A stretch of 23,301 bases of DNA from Oscillospiraceae bacterium (GCA_020024475.1 JAHHTS010000036.1:1-23301), one strand, 5' to 3'. Positions 7,919 to 14,878 are shown, counted from the first letter of the stretch. Made by a program: numbers and translations. The notes: a model not told the origin generated them from the sequence alone.

Positions 7919-7924
7919 TATAAT
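7919..7924 (+). promoter_or_regulatory. -10 box of the MarR-degV operon
   Basis: A perfect TATAAT lies between the two operator copies. The sequence 17 bases upstream (ATGATT) is a poor -35, so this promoter may be weak or need help. Predicted start (about 7931) falls at the edge of operator site 2. Confidence 0.45.
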
Positions 7925-7932
7925 ACAAATGC

Positions 7933-7945
7933 TTTGATATTCAAA
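7933..7945 (-). promoter_or_regulatory. FabT-like operator site 2 (inverted copy)
   Basis: TTTGATATTCAAA is the exact reverse complement of site 1, with centres 56 bp apart. It covers the predicted transcription start of the regulator's own gene, the expected place for autorepression. Confidence 0.6.
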
Positions 7946-7961
7946 GTATTTAGAGGTAATG

Positions 7962-8405
7962 ATGGAACAAGCTAAAAAAAGTTTAAATGCATTTCTTGTA
8001 GACACTTTCAATAGCCTTTTGAGAATTGAAGAAGAGCAACTATCCAAAGGTGAATTTGATAATATATCTGTGAAAGAAATGCATGTAATAGAGATTGTTA
8101 TAAACTCAAAAGAACACAATAGCGCCAAGCATATAGCCCAAGAGCTTAACATTACACAAGGTTCATTAACAACAGCAGTAAGCACGCTTGAGAAAAAGGG
8201 TATGTTGATACGAAAAGTTTATGAAAAAGATAAAAGAATAGTTAAAATTTATGCCACTGAAAAAGCTATGAAATTGTACAATCATCATATGCAATTTCAT
8301 GCAGAATTGGTAGATGCCGTAACTACTGTTTTGTCTGTAGAAGAGCTAGAAGTATTTATAAAGGGACTTGATAAAGTAAGACAATTTTTTGACTCAAAAA
8401 GATAA
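7962..8405 (+). CDS. MarR-family regulator, FabT-like
   Basis: 147 residues from the ATG at 7962; an adjacent ATG at 7959 would leave only one base after GAGGT, so the second is favoured. It is a winged-helix MarR protein: helices with ISVKEMHVIEIV (about 34-45), recognition helix region NITQGSLTTAVSTLEKKGMLIR (about 66-87) and wing KVYEKDKRIVKIYAT (about 88-102). From memory, SVKEMHxI and the wing and helix sequences resemble streptococcal FabT, which represses fatty-acid synthesis genes when acyl-ACP is abundant. Three facts fit together: the resemblance, the FabT-type sites flanking the promoter, and the downstream degV gene (fatty-acid-binding FakB family). It probably controls its own operon and perhaps a fab cluster elsewhere. 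General MarR assignment is firm; the FabT subtype is inferred. Confidence 0.85.
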   Translation: MEQAKKSLNAFLVDTFNSLLRIEEEQLSKGEFDNISVKEMHVIEIVINSKEHNSAKHIAQELNITQGSLTTAVSTLEKKGMLIRKVYEKDKRIVKIYATEKAMKLYNHHMQFHAELVDAVTTVLSVEELEVFIKGLDKVRQFFDSKR

Positions 8406-8406
8406 T

Positions 8407-8429
8407 TCCTGCGTGCTTTTAACACAGGA
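8407..8429 (+). promoter_or_regulatory. small hairpin that may hide the degV ribosome binding site
   Basis: TCCTGCGTG (8407-8415) can pair with CACAGGA (8423-8429), with a two-base bulge, enclosing most of the AGGAG used by degV. Translation of degV could therefore be coupled to ribosomes finishing the upstream gene. This is a short stem read by eye only. Confidence 0.3.
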
Positions 8430-8437
8430 GACTACAT

Positions 8438-9277
8438 ATGAAAACAATAATATTAACAGATTCAACAAGTGATATTACAAAAGAAAATGCACAACTAATT
8501 GATGTTGAAGTAATAGCATTATCGGTGGTATTTGGTGATAAAAGTTATAAAGACGGAATAGAAATAACAAAAGAAGAATTTTTTTCCTTACTTGAAAATA
8601 GCGATGTTAATCCTACGACCAGTCAGCCTTCGCCAGAAGAATTTTTAGAAATTTTCGAAAAATGCAAAAAAAATGGCGATAATTTGATCTATATAGGAAT
8701 TTCGTCAAAATTAAGCGGTACAATTCAGTCAGCAAAAATAGCTAAAGAACTATGTGGCTATGAAAAAATATATATTATCGATTCGTTAAATGTTACATCA
8801 GGTTTAGAAATTCTTGTGCGTACAGCTTGTACTTTTAGAGATCAAGGAATGCATGCAGACGAGATTGTTGAGAAAATAACAAATTTAGTGCCAAAAATAA
8901 AATTTTTGGCAATGGTAGATACTCTAAAATATCTTGTAAAGGGGGGCAGGCTTCCTAAAGTGGCTGGAGTTGTAGGTGGAGCATTAGGTATAAAACCACT
9001 CGTAAGTGTAAATTACGGTAAACTTGAATCTATTGGTTCAGCTAGAGGACAAAAAAACGCATTTGAAAAAATATGCACATTTATTTCAAAAGACCCTATT
9101 GATGAAACACTGCCTGTTATGATTACAAATTCAAATGATAATCAGAAAAAGTGTGAATTTGAAAAGTTTATCAAAGAAAATGGTATAAATCATGATTTTT
9201 TATATGGCGAGGTTGGAAGCATAGTTGGAACACATGCAGGTTCAGGTGCTGTTGGAATAGCATATTTCACAAAATAG
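8438..9277 (+). CDS. DegV family protein (FakB-type fatty-acid-binding)
   Basis: 279 residues, normal for DegV. It has the N-terminal ILTDSTSDIT (5-14), the lipid head-group loop NPTTSQPSPEEF (57-68), GISSKLSGTIQSAKIA (about 87-102) and the C-terminal GTHAGSGAVGIAYF (264-277), whose His contacts the carboxylate in family structures. The sequence GGRLPKVAGVVGGALGIKPL (168-187) is also typical. FakB proteins present exogenous fatty acids to the kinase FakA, giving acyl-phosphate for phospholipid synthesis; no fakA is in this window. It lies 32 bases after the MarR gene, with AGGAG before the start, and ends at a strong terminator, so the two form an operon. The link to a FabT-like regulator supports a role in fatty-acid uptake. 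The fatty acid preferred cannot be told. Confidence 0.93.
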   Translation: MKTIILTDSTSDITKENAQLIDVEVIALSVVFGDKSYKDGIEITKEEFFSLLENSDVNPTTSQPSPEEFLEIFEKCKKNGDNLIYIGISSKLSGTIQSAKIAKELCGYEKIYIIDSLNVTSGLEILVRTACTFRDQGMHADEIVEKITNLVPKIKFLAMVDTLKYLVKGGRLPKVAGVVGGALGIKPLVSVNYGKLESIGSARGQKNAFEKICTFISKDPIDETLPVMITNSNDNQKKCEFEKFIKENGINHDFLYGEVGSIVGTHAGSGAVGIAYFTK

Positions 9278-9290
9278 AAAAATACATGAT

Positions 9291-9320
9291 AAAAGCCGGG
9301 AAGAATATTGCCGGCTTTTT
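9291..9320 (+). terminator. intrinsic terminator of the MarR-degV operon
   Basis: AAAAGCCGG (9291-9299) pairs with CCGGCTTTT (9311-9319) around an 11-base loop, with a short T run at the end. The G+C core is the strongest in the left half of the window. Confidence 0.9.
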
Positions 9321-9427
9321 ATATTTACTATAAAATTATTTCAAGCAAAAATTTAAAATAATGTAAGATCGAAGTAATTAAATTAAACTGAATAAGTTTA
9401 TGTATTGTTATATTTTTTCAGTTTTAG

Positions 9428-9924
9428 TCAACGATGAAGTAGCAAATATACATAAAAAGTCGTAATTATAGTAAAGATTATTCCAAACACTTTCCCATAA
9501 TTACAGAAAACACCATTTATAATATTTACCAAGCTTTGTATAATATATAGAAAGAAACTAGTGATGAGATGTAGTATACGAGTTTGATTACATTTTAAAC
9601 CATAGTAATTTTATATTCGTTATCTGAAAATATTTCACCATAGTTTTCGTTATTAATTTTTGAAATAAGATTGCGAAAATAAAGCCAACCAATGCACTCA
9701 TAAAGATATTTCCAACCATAATCTTCAAACATTTGTATATAATTTTTATCAGTGAAACTATTTTTATAGTCTAATCTATAAATTATGTATTCAGGAGTAC
9801 ATTCTTCAAAAAAGAATATATAAGGCGGAATCATTTTTCTGTTGTTCTTACAACCGAATTTCTTCTTCATAGCCTGCGATTGTAAAAAAATCTAAACTTT
9901 ATTTTATGATGTATATATTCTCAT
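9428..9924 (-). pseudogene. decayed DUF2812 membrane protein gene
   Basis: Pieces of a DUF2812 protein appear in order but in different frames. The original ATG (9922-9924) overlaps the stop of the PadR remnant as ATGA, and a TAA follows after six codons. FTIAGYEEEIRL (9886-9851), the typical N-terminus, is in one frame. The longest open piece (9870-9595, 91 codons) holds ECTPEYIIYRLDY, NYIQMFEDYGWKYLYECIGW and GEIFSDNEYKI in another. A TAA at 9595-9597 is followed in that frame by NVIKLVYYISSLVSFYILYKAW. A further hydrophobic stretch, GKVFGIIFTIITTFYVYLLL, lies in a third frame and ends at a stop at 9428-9430. The WLNEMAKKG-type segment expected after the N-terminal motif is missing. DUF2812 proteins are usually encoded beside PadR regulators; their function is unclear. 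An alternative is that the 91-codon piece is expressed as a small protein, which I think unlikely. Confidence 0.72.
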
Positions 9925-10214
9925 TTGATATTTTTATATAATCGTTGGATTCTTTTTATTTTGATATCTAGAATTTCTTTACCGAATGATGTGATTTGAG
10001 AGAGTTTTCGCTTTTATTCTTCTGCATAAAATGAAATTAAACCATATTTTCTCATTTTAGATAGAGTTCTATACATAGTTCCTGGAATGATGGGAATAGC
10101 ATCCCCAGTAATTTTTTACTTGCTGTGCGTTACAATAACCGTGTTGTGGTGTTTGTGTATATAAAATTCTGTTTAAGTCATAAGAATATAGATGCGTCTA
10201 ATTCGTTATTTCAT
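9921..10214 (-). pseudogene. decayed PadR-family transcriptional regulator gene
   Basis: A PadR winged-helix regulator of about 98 codons can be followed across broken frames. TTGACA (10247-10252), a 17-base spacer and TATTAA (10224-10229) form a relict promoter, and GAGGAAAT precedes the ATG at 10212-10214, but codon 3 is TAA. LNRILYTQTPQHGYCNAQQVK follows in a shifted frame. A further frame change in the A-run near 10107-10112 leads to ITGDAIPIIPGTMYRTLSK, then MRKYGLISFYAEE, then TAA at 10014-10016. The same frame resumes as KRKLSQITSFGKEILDIKIK and RIQRLYKNIK, ending TGA at 9921-9923. PGTMYR and the Lys/Arg wing followed by QITSFGKE are PadR hallmarks. PadR proteins usually repress the membrane gene that follows. 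At least two frameshifts and two stops make it non-functional. Confidence 0.75.
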
Positions 10215-10287
10215 ATTTCCTCATTAATATTATATTTCGATATACTTGTCAATAATATTTTGTGGAATTTAAATAATTTAATATAAA

Positions 10288-10329
10288 ACCTCCCGTTATT
10301 TTGATTTTTATAATCAAAACAAGGGAGGT
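10288..10329 (-). terminator. intrinsic terminator of the pgk-tpiA-gpmI operon
   Basis: On the minus strand ACCTCCCTTGTTTTGATT pairs with a near-perfect complement that includes CGGGAGGT and ends in TTTTAT. The stem is about 17 bp with one bulge and one mismatch. It lies 45-86 bases after the gpmI stop. The plus-strand reading also ends in A/T-rich sequence but no gene there needs it. Confidence 0.85.
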
Positions 10330-10373
10330 CAAATTTATTAAATATATTTTTAGTTTTAAAATTTAAAAATTTA

Positions 10374-11906
10374 TTAGCAGTTATGGCAAGCCACTACAAT
10401 TAGTGATTTGCCATTCATTTCTTTTGGTTGCTTTTCACCCATAATTTGAAGCATTGTAGGTGCAATATCAGCCAAAACACCATCGTTTCTAAGTGAACAA
10501 GGGTAGTTTATAACACAGAAAGGAACAGGATTTGTTGTGTGAGCTGTAAAGATAGAACCATCATCATCAATCATTTTATCTGCATTACCATGGTCAGCTG
10601 TTATAAGAAGAACACCGTTTTCTTTTAAGATTTTTTCATATAGTCTACCTATACATTCGTCAACAGTTTCCACAGCTTTCACTGCTGCATTAAAGTTACC
10701 GGTGTGTCCAACCATATCGCAGTTTGCATAGTTTAATATGATAACATCATGTCTTCCAGTATCTATTTTTTTTATAAGTTGGTCAGTAATTTCAACTGCA
10801 CTCATTTCAGGTTGCATGTCGTATGTAGCAACTTTTGGCGAAGGAATTAAAACTCTATCTTCACCATCATAGGGAACTTCAACACCCCCATTAAAGAAAA
10901 AAGTAACATGAGCATATTTTTCTGTTTCAGCAATTCTCAACTGAGTATATTCTTTTTCTGCGATATATTCGCCAAATGTGTTAGCAAGACTTTGTGGCTT
11001 AAATGCAACTTCTACATTGGGCATATTTGCATCATATTGAGTGAAACAAACATAATTGAGATTAAGATTTTCTTTTTCTCTTATAAATCCGTCGAATTTA
11101 TCGTCAACAAGACATCTTGTTATCTCTCTCGCTCTGTCTGGACGAAAGTTAAAAAATATAACACTATCACCATTTTTAATAGTTGAATTTTCCGTAACAA
11201 TAAACGGAACGGTGAATTCATCTGTCACATCATTTGTATAACATTCTTTTAGATGTTTTATAGGGTTGTTATAAATATCTGCTTTTCCCTGAACAAGAGC
11301 ATTATAAGTTTTTTCAATTCTTTCCCAACGGTTATCTCGGTCCATAGCATAGAAACGACCACTTACAGTGCCAATTTTTCCTAGTCCAATCTCGTTCATA
11401 TGATTTTGCAACATTTCGATGAATTTAATACCACTTGTAGGTGGTACATCACGACCGTCCATAAATGGGTGAACATAAACTTCTGTTGCTCCAATTTTTT
11501 TACATAAATCTAAAGTAGCAAAACAGTGTTCTATATGACTGTGAACGCCACCATCAGACATAAGGCCATAAATATGAATGGCTTTATTATTGTTTATTGC
11601 TTTTTGAATACAGTTTTTCAGCACTTCATTCTCAAAAAAAGAACCATCCTTAATTGATTTTGTTATTCTAGTAAGTTCTTGATAAACTATTCTGCCTGCG
11701 CCCATATTTGTATGGCCAACTTCGCTGTTGCCCATCTGTCCATCAGGTAATCCTACATCAAGTCCACTTGCACCAAGTGTTGTAATAGGGTACTGTGAAA
11801 AAATTTTGTTAAGATTTGGAGTATTTGCGGCTTTAATTGCGTTTCCAACAACATTATCGTTGAAAGCAAATCCATCCATTATACATAATACTAAAGGTCT
11901 TTTCAT
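10374..11906 (-). CDS. gpmI: 2,3-bisphosphoglycerate-independent phosphoglycerate mutase
   Basis: Interconverts 3- and 2-phosphoglycerate through a phosphoserine intermediate on a two-Mn(II) centre in the cytoplasm. 510 residues, normal length. The N-terminal CIMDGFAF (8-15) gives Asp11 as metal ligand. GQMGNSEVGHTNMGAGR (56-72) carries the nucleophile Ser61. HSHIEH and FMDGRDVPP (substrate-binding insert domain), RFYAMDRDNRWER, NFRPDRAREI and the C-terminal metal-binding NYANCDMVGHTGN and TADHGNADKM are all present. The start has TAAGGAGAT upstream. It lies 13 bases after tpiA, last in the operon. In Bacillus-type layouts enolase follows; here a terminator and the decayed PadR region follow, so enolase must be elsewhere. 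Mn dependence makes this enzyme pH-sensitive in sporulating relatives. Confidence 0.98.
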   Translation of the reverse strand: MKRPLVLCIMDGFAFNDNVVGNAIKAANTPNLNKIFSQYPITTLGASGLDVGLPDGQMGNSEVGHTNMGAGRIVYQELTRITKSIKDGSFFENEVLKNCIQKAINNNKAIHIYGLMSDGGVHSHIEHCFATLDLCKKIGATEVYVHPFMDGRDVPPTSGIKFIEMLQNHMNEIGLGKIGTVSGRFYAMDRDNRWERIEKTYNALVQGKADIYNNPIKHLKECYTNDVTDEFTVPFIVTENSTIKNGDSVIFFNFRPDRAREITRCLVDDKFDGFIREKENLNLNYVCFTQYDANMPNVEVAFKPQSLANTFGEYIAEKEYTQLRIAETEKYAHVTFFFNGGVEVPYDGEDRVLIPSPKVATYDMQPEMSAVEITDQLIKKIDTGRHDVIILNYANCDMVGHTGNFNAAVKAVETVDECIGRLYEKILKENGVLLITADHGNADKMIDDDGSIFTAHTTNPVPFCVINYPCSLRNDGVLADIAPTMLQIMGEKQPKEMNGKSLIVVACHNC

Positions 11907-11919
11907 AGTTTAAATCTCC

Positions 11920-12684
11920 TTATTCGGCACAAGAAACTATGTTAGCAAAGTCATCAGCATTAAGACTTGCACCACCTATAAGGCCGCCATCTATATTTTC
12001 CATTGAAAGCAGTTCTCTTGCATTTTTAGCATTCATAGAACCACCATATTGAATTGTAACAGCTTGTGCAGTTTCATTATCAAAAATTTCGGTTAGGATA
12101 TTTCTAATAAATTTGCAAACATCTTCTGCTTGTTGTGCTGAAGCTGTTTTGCCTGTACCAATTGCCCAAATAGGCTCATATGCTATAATACTATTTATAA
12201 TATCGTCTTTTGTAAAATCAGTAAGAGCTTTTTCGATTTGAGTTTTAATAACAGTTTCTGTTATATTATTTTCTCTCTCTGATAGATTTTCACCTACACA
12301 GATAACTGGGTGTATATTGTTATGAAGGCAAGCAATAGCACGTTTGTTCACTGTTTCATCTGTTTCGCCAAAATATTGTCTTCTCTCGCTGTGACCAACT
12401 ATAGCGTATTCTACACCAAAACTTTTAAGCATATCAGCACTGATTTCTCCAGTGAAAGCACCACTTTTTTCCCAGTGACAATTTTGCGCACCGATATTTA
12501 TATTTGTCCCAATTACAGTATTCATGGCTGTTTCTATATTTATGGCAGGAACGCAAATAAGTATTGTAGCGTCTGTTTTTGGAAGTTTTTCTTTTATTTC
12601 AGTTAATAGTAGTTTTGTTTCTTCAACATTTTTGTTCATTTTCCAATTGCCTGCAATGACAACTTTTCTTAATGATTTATTCAT
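11920..12684 (-). CDS. tpiA: triosephosphate isomerase
   Basis: Interconverts dihydroxyacetone phosphate and glyceraldehyde-3-phosphate; an (alpha/beta)8 barrel acting as a dimer or tetramer in the cytoplasm. 254 residues, normal length. Active-site residues are visible: Asn13 and Lys15 in AGNWKMNKN (11-19), His98 in IVGHSERRQYFGE (95-107), catalytic base Glu170 in AYEPIWAIGTGKTA (168-181), and the phosphate-binding IQYGGSMNAKNA and GLIGGASL near the C-terminus. AAGGAG sits six or so bases before the ATG. It follows pgk by 60 bases containing a hairpin and precedes gpmI by 13 bases. Confidence 0.98.
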   Translation of the reverse strand: MNKSLRKVVIAGNWKMNKNVEETKLLLTEIKEKLPKTDATILICVPAINIETAMNTVIGTNINIGAQNCHWEKSGAFTGEISADMLKSFGVEYAIVGHSERRQYFGETDETVNKRAIACLHNNIHPVICVGENLSERENNITETVIKTQIEKALTDFTKDDIINSIIAYEPIWAIGTGKTASAQQAEDVCKFIRNILTEIFDNETAQAVTIQYGGSMNAKNARELLSMENIDGGLIGGASLNADDFANIVSCAE

Positions 12685-12702
12685 TTATAACTCCTTAGAA
12701 AT

Positions 12703-12736
12703 ACAAACAAAGCGGCAAATAAGCCGCTTGTTTTTA
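12703..12736 (-). terminator. hairpin between pgk and tpiA, possible partial terminator
   Basis: On the minus strand AAGCGGC and GCCGCTT pair around a six-base loop and are followed by TGTTTGT. The G+C stem is solid but the T tract is interrupted, so it may work as an attenuator or mRNA-stabilising end that makes pgk transcripts outnumber tpiA-gpmI. AGGAG for tpiA begins just after it. Confidence 0.6.
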
Positions 12737-12744
12737 ATTTTATA

Positions 12745-13935
12745 TTATTTGTTGTTAAGAGCTGATATACCAGGAAGTTCAAGACCTTCAAGAAATTCTA
12801 AAGATGCTCCACCACCTGTTGAGATATGAGTCATTTTATCAGCAAAACCAAGTTGTTCAACTGCGGCAGCACTATCGCCACCACCAATGATTGAAATAGC
12901 GCCACTTTCTGCTACTGATTTTGCAACAGCTTTTGTGCCTTTAGCAAATTCAGGCATTTCAAAAACCCCCATAGGGCCATTCCATATTACAGTACCGGCA
13001 TTTTTGATAGCTGCATCGTATTTAGCCTGAGATTTTTCACCAATATCAAGTCCCATCCAACCTTTTTCGATTTTGTTGCTGTCAACCGTTTTAAAATTGC
13101 AATCATCTTTGAATTCGTCACCAACAACTGTGTCAACAGGTAATAAAAAGTTTATGCCTTTTTCCTCAGCTTTAATCATAAGAGATTTGGCAAGATCAAG
13201 TTTATCGTCTTCGCAAAGTGAATTACCTATCTCATAACCTTTGGCTTTAAGAAATGTGTATGCCATACCGCCACCGATAATAAGAGTATCCACTTTGTCA
13301 ATAAGATTTTCAATAACTCCGATTTTATCGCTTACTTTTGCACCACCGAGAATTGCTACAAACGGACGCCTTGGATTTTCAAGAGCTGTTCCCATAATTT
13401 CGATTTCTTTTTGAATTAGGTATCCGCAAACAGCAGGAAGATATTCAGCAACTCCAGCTGTTGAGGCATGCGCACGATGAGCTGTGCCGAATGCATCATT
13501 TACATATATTTCAGCCATAGAAGCAAGTTGCTTGGCAAATTCAGGGTCATTATTTTCTTCTTCTTTATGAAAACGGAGATTTTCCAAAAGCATAACTTCT
13601 CCGCTTTTAAGTGTAGAGGCTTTTGATTTTGCATCTTCGCCGACAACATCTTTTGCCATAATTACAGGCTGCCCGAGAAGTTCTTCTATTCTTTTCCGCA
13701 CTGGAACGAGGGAGTATTTCATATTGAATTCGCCTTTAGGTCTTCCCATATGTGAACATAAAATAACCTTAGCATGATTATCTATAAGATATTTTATTGT
13801 TTTTAAAGCGCCTTTGATTCTTTTATCATCTGTAATAACGCCATCTTTAACCGGAACATTAAAGTCACATCTAACAAGACAGGTTTTACCACTAACATTG
13901 ATATCTTCAACTGTTTTTTTGCCTAAAACATTCAT
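12745..13935 (-). CDS. pgk: phosphoglycerate kinase
   Basis: Transfers phosphate from 1,3-bisphosphoglycerate to ADP, the first ATP-yielding step of glycolysis. 396 residues, normal length. The N-domain binds the triose: LVRCDFNVPVKDG (20-32), HMGRPKGEF and NDAFGTAHRAHAS. The C-domain binds nucleotide: AILGGAKVSDKIGVI, GGGMAYTFLKAKG, NGPMGVFE and the final GGGDSAAAVEQLG followed by HISTGGGASLEFLEG. AAGGAGAT precedes the start. It heads the pgk-tpiA-gpmI operon; its substrate-supplying partner gap is a separate unit. Two promoters are predicted upstream, the distal one with a Rex-like site. Confidence 0.98.
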   Translation of the reverse strand: MNVLGKKTVEDINVSGKTCLVRCDFNVPVKDGVITDDKRIKGALKTIKYLIDNHAKVILCSHMGRPKGEFNMKYSLVPVRKRIEELLGQPVIMAKDVVGEDAKSKASTLKSGEVMLLENLRFHKEEENNDPEFAKQLASMAEIYVNDAFGTAHRAHASTAGVAEYLPAVCGYLIQKEIEIMGTALENPRRPFVAILGGAKVSDKIGVIENLIDKVDTLIIGGGMAYTFLKAKGYEIGNSLCEDDKLDLAKSLMIKAEEKGINFLLPVDTVVGDEFKDDCNFKTVDSNKIEKGWMGLDIGEKSQAKYDAAIKNAGTVIWNGPMGVFEMPEFAKGTKAVAKSVAESGAISIIGGGDSAAAVEQLGFADKMTHISTGGGASLEFLEGLELPGISALNNK

Positions 13936-13967
13936 AGTAAAAATCTCCTTATATATTTTATAATTTT

Positions 13968-13996
13968 ATTATATATAAAACATATGTTTAATTCAA
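13968..13996 (-). promoter_or_regulatory. proximal promoter of the pgk operon
   Basis: On the minus strand TTGAAT (13991-13996), a 17-base spacer and a perfect TATAAT (13968-13973), giving a leader of about 25 bases before pgk. Confidence 0.7.
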
Positions 13997-14034
13997 GAAT
14001 GTTTTGATTTTTTGTAATAGCTCACAAAAAGAAA

Positions 14035-14057
14035 AACAATATTTGTGCAATATTGTT
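14035..14057. repeat. perfect 9-bp inverted repeat beside the Rex-like site
   Basis: AACAATATT (14035-14043), a five-base centre TGTGC, and AATATTGTT (14049-14057). The 8-mer CAATATTG in its right half recurs in TACAATATTGTA at 14129-14140, a perfect 12-bp palindrome 83 bases away. Both copies lie between the divergent pgk and peptidase genes and may be a second operator pair. Confidence 0.45.
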
Positions 14058-14069
14058 ATTTATTTAACA
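14052..14069. promoter_or_regulatory. Rex-like operator in the pgk upstream region
   Basis: TTGTTATTTATTTAACAA matches the Rex consensus TTGTTAA-N4-TTAACAA at 13 of 14 defined positions. On the minus strand it begins about 12 bases after a candidate -10 box at 14082-14087, so it would cover the start of the distal pgk promoter. It overlaps one arm of the AACAATATT inverted repeat (14035-14057). Confidence 0.6.
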
Positions 14070-14081
14070 ATCATTTGCGAG

Positions 14082-14111
14082 ATAATATTTTCTCTCAGTA
14101 TATCGTAACAA
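14082..14111 (-). promoter_or_regulatory. possible distal promoter of the pgk operon
   Basis: On the minus strand TTGTTA (14106-14111), an 18-base spacer and TATTAT (14082-14087, five of six). The Rex-like site starts just after it. This second promoter would be the redox-controlled one. The -35 is only moderate. Confidence 0.4.
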
Positions 14112-14181
14112 TAACAGTGATAACAGAATACAATATTGTAAGCTTAATAGGCTTAAATTTGAAAAAATGGGGGGTGAGAAT

Positions 14182-14862
14182 ATGCCAAAAGTTATAGTAT
14201 ACAATACAGTAACAGAAAGTCTTGAAACTTTTAAACTTTGTGAAGAAGACTCTATGCCTTATGTGTGGAATGACACTATGAGTGTTAATGAGTTTAGAGG
14301 TTCGTCAAAAAGCCCAGTATTGTGGACGACTGTACAGGCCATGGAGGCATGGAATGCAACTCGACAAGCCTATGGAGGACCGATTCCAGTAGGATTTGCT
14401 TTTAAGCGAATATGGGAAGGCGGGCATGGTTTAATGAGTCAACATTATGCTGGAATTTCTTTTGATGTAGGTCAAAGGCTATCACAAAGAGAGAGGGATA
14501 GAATACATTCAATAGCATTAAATCTAGGTGTATGGGGATATGTTGAACCATTGTCACTGACACCTACATGGGTGCATTTTGACCGTCGTTATGGTCGACC
14601 AGCGTGTAATACTGGATACACCACTTTGCGAAGAGGATCAAGAGGTGTTTATGTTCTGGTTTTACAAGACTGCTTAAATACATTGGGTTATGCGACTAAT
14701 GGATTAGATGGAATTTTTGGTATAGCAACTGAAATTGCTGTTAAAAATTTCCAAGGTGATTATTCATTATCGCGCGATGGTGTTTGCGGATGTGGAACAT
14801 GGAATAAAATTACGAGTTTAGTTAAAGGAAAAGGCCCATCGTCTACAACAATTGATCCATAA
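14182..14862 (+). CDS. M15-like peptidase domain with C-terminal peptidoglycan-binding domain
   Basis: 226 residues from the ATG at 14182; an in-frame ATG at 14167 lies before and overlaps the GGGGGGTGAG ribosome binding site, so the later one is chosen. Residues about 40-137 look like a zinc D,D-peptidase of the M15 type: SQHYAGISFD (86-95; His88 and Asp95) and PTWVHFD (128-134; His132, with Asp134) give the expected metal ligands. Residues 147-212 form a PG_binding_1 repeat, LRRGSRGVYVLVLQDCLNTLG followed by GIFGIATEIAVKNFQ. There is no signal peptide or membrane segment, odd for a wall enzyme. It might act on spore cortex from the mother cell side, be released on lysis, or be exported non-classically. 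From memory similar clostridial proteins exist. Single gene ending at a shared terminator. Confidence 0.8.
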   Translation: MPKVIVYNTVTESLETFKLCEEDSMPYVWNDTMSVNEFRGSSKSPVLWTTVQAMEAWNATRQAYGGPIPVGFAFKRIWEGGHGLMSQHYAGISFDVGQRLSQRERDRIHSIALNLGVWGYVEPLSLTPTWVHFDRRYGRPACNTGYTTLRRGSRGVYVLVLQDCLNTLGYATNGLDGIFGIATEIAVKNFQGDYSLSRDGVCGCGTWNKITSLVKGKGPSSTTIDP

Positions 14863-14878
14863 AATATGTTGTAATAAT

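Noticed and set aside
9595..9870. 91-codon open frame on the minus strand as an intact small gene
   Set aside because: It has no clear ribosome binding site, and the conserved N-terminal DUF2812 motif lies just upstream in another frame, so it is one piece of a broken gene.
10374..13935. Split or missing glycolytic gene (enolase) as an unusual deletion
   Set aside because: Enolase is often encoded elsewhere in Clostridia, so its absence from the operon is not notable on its own.
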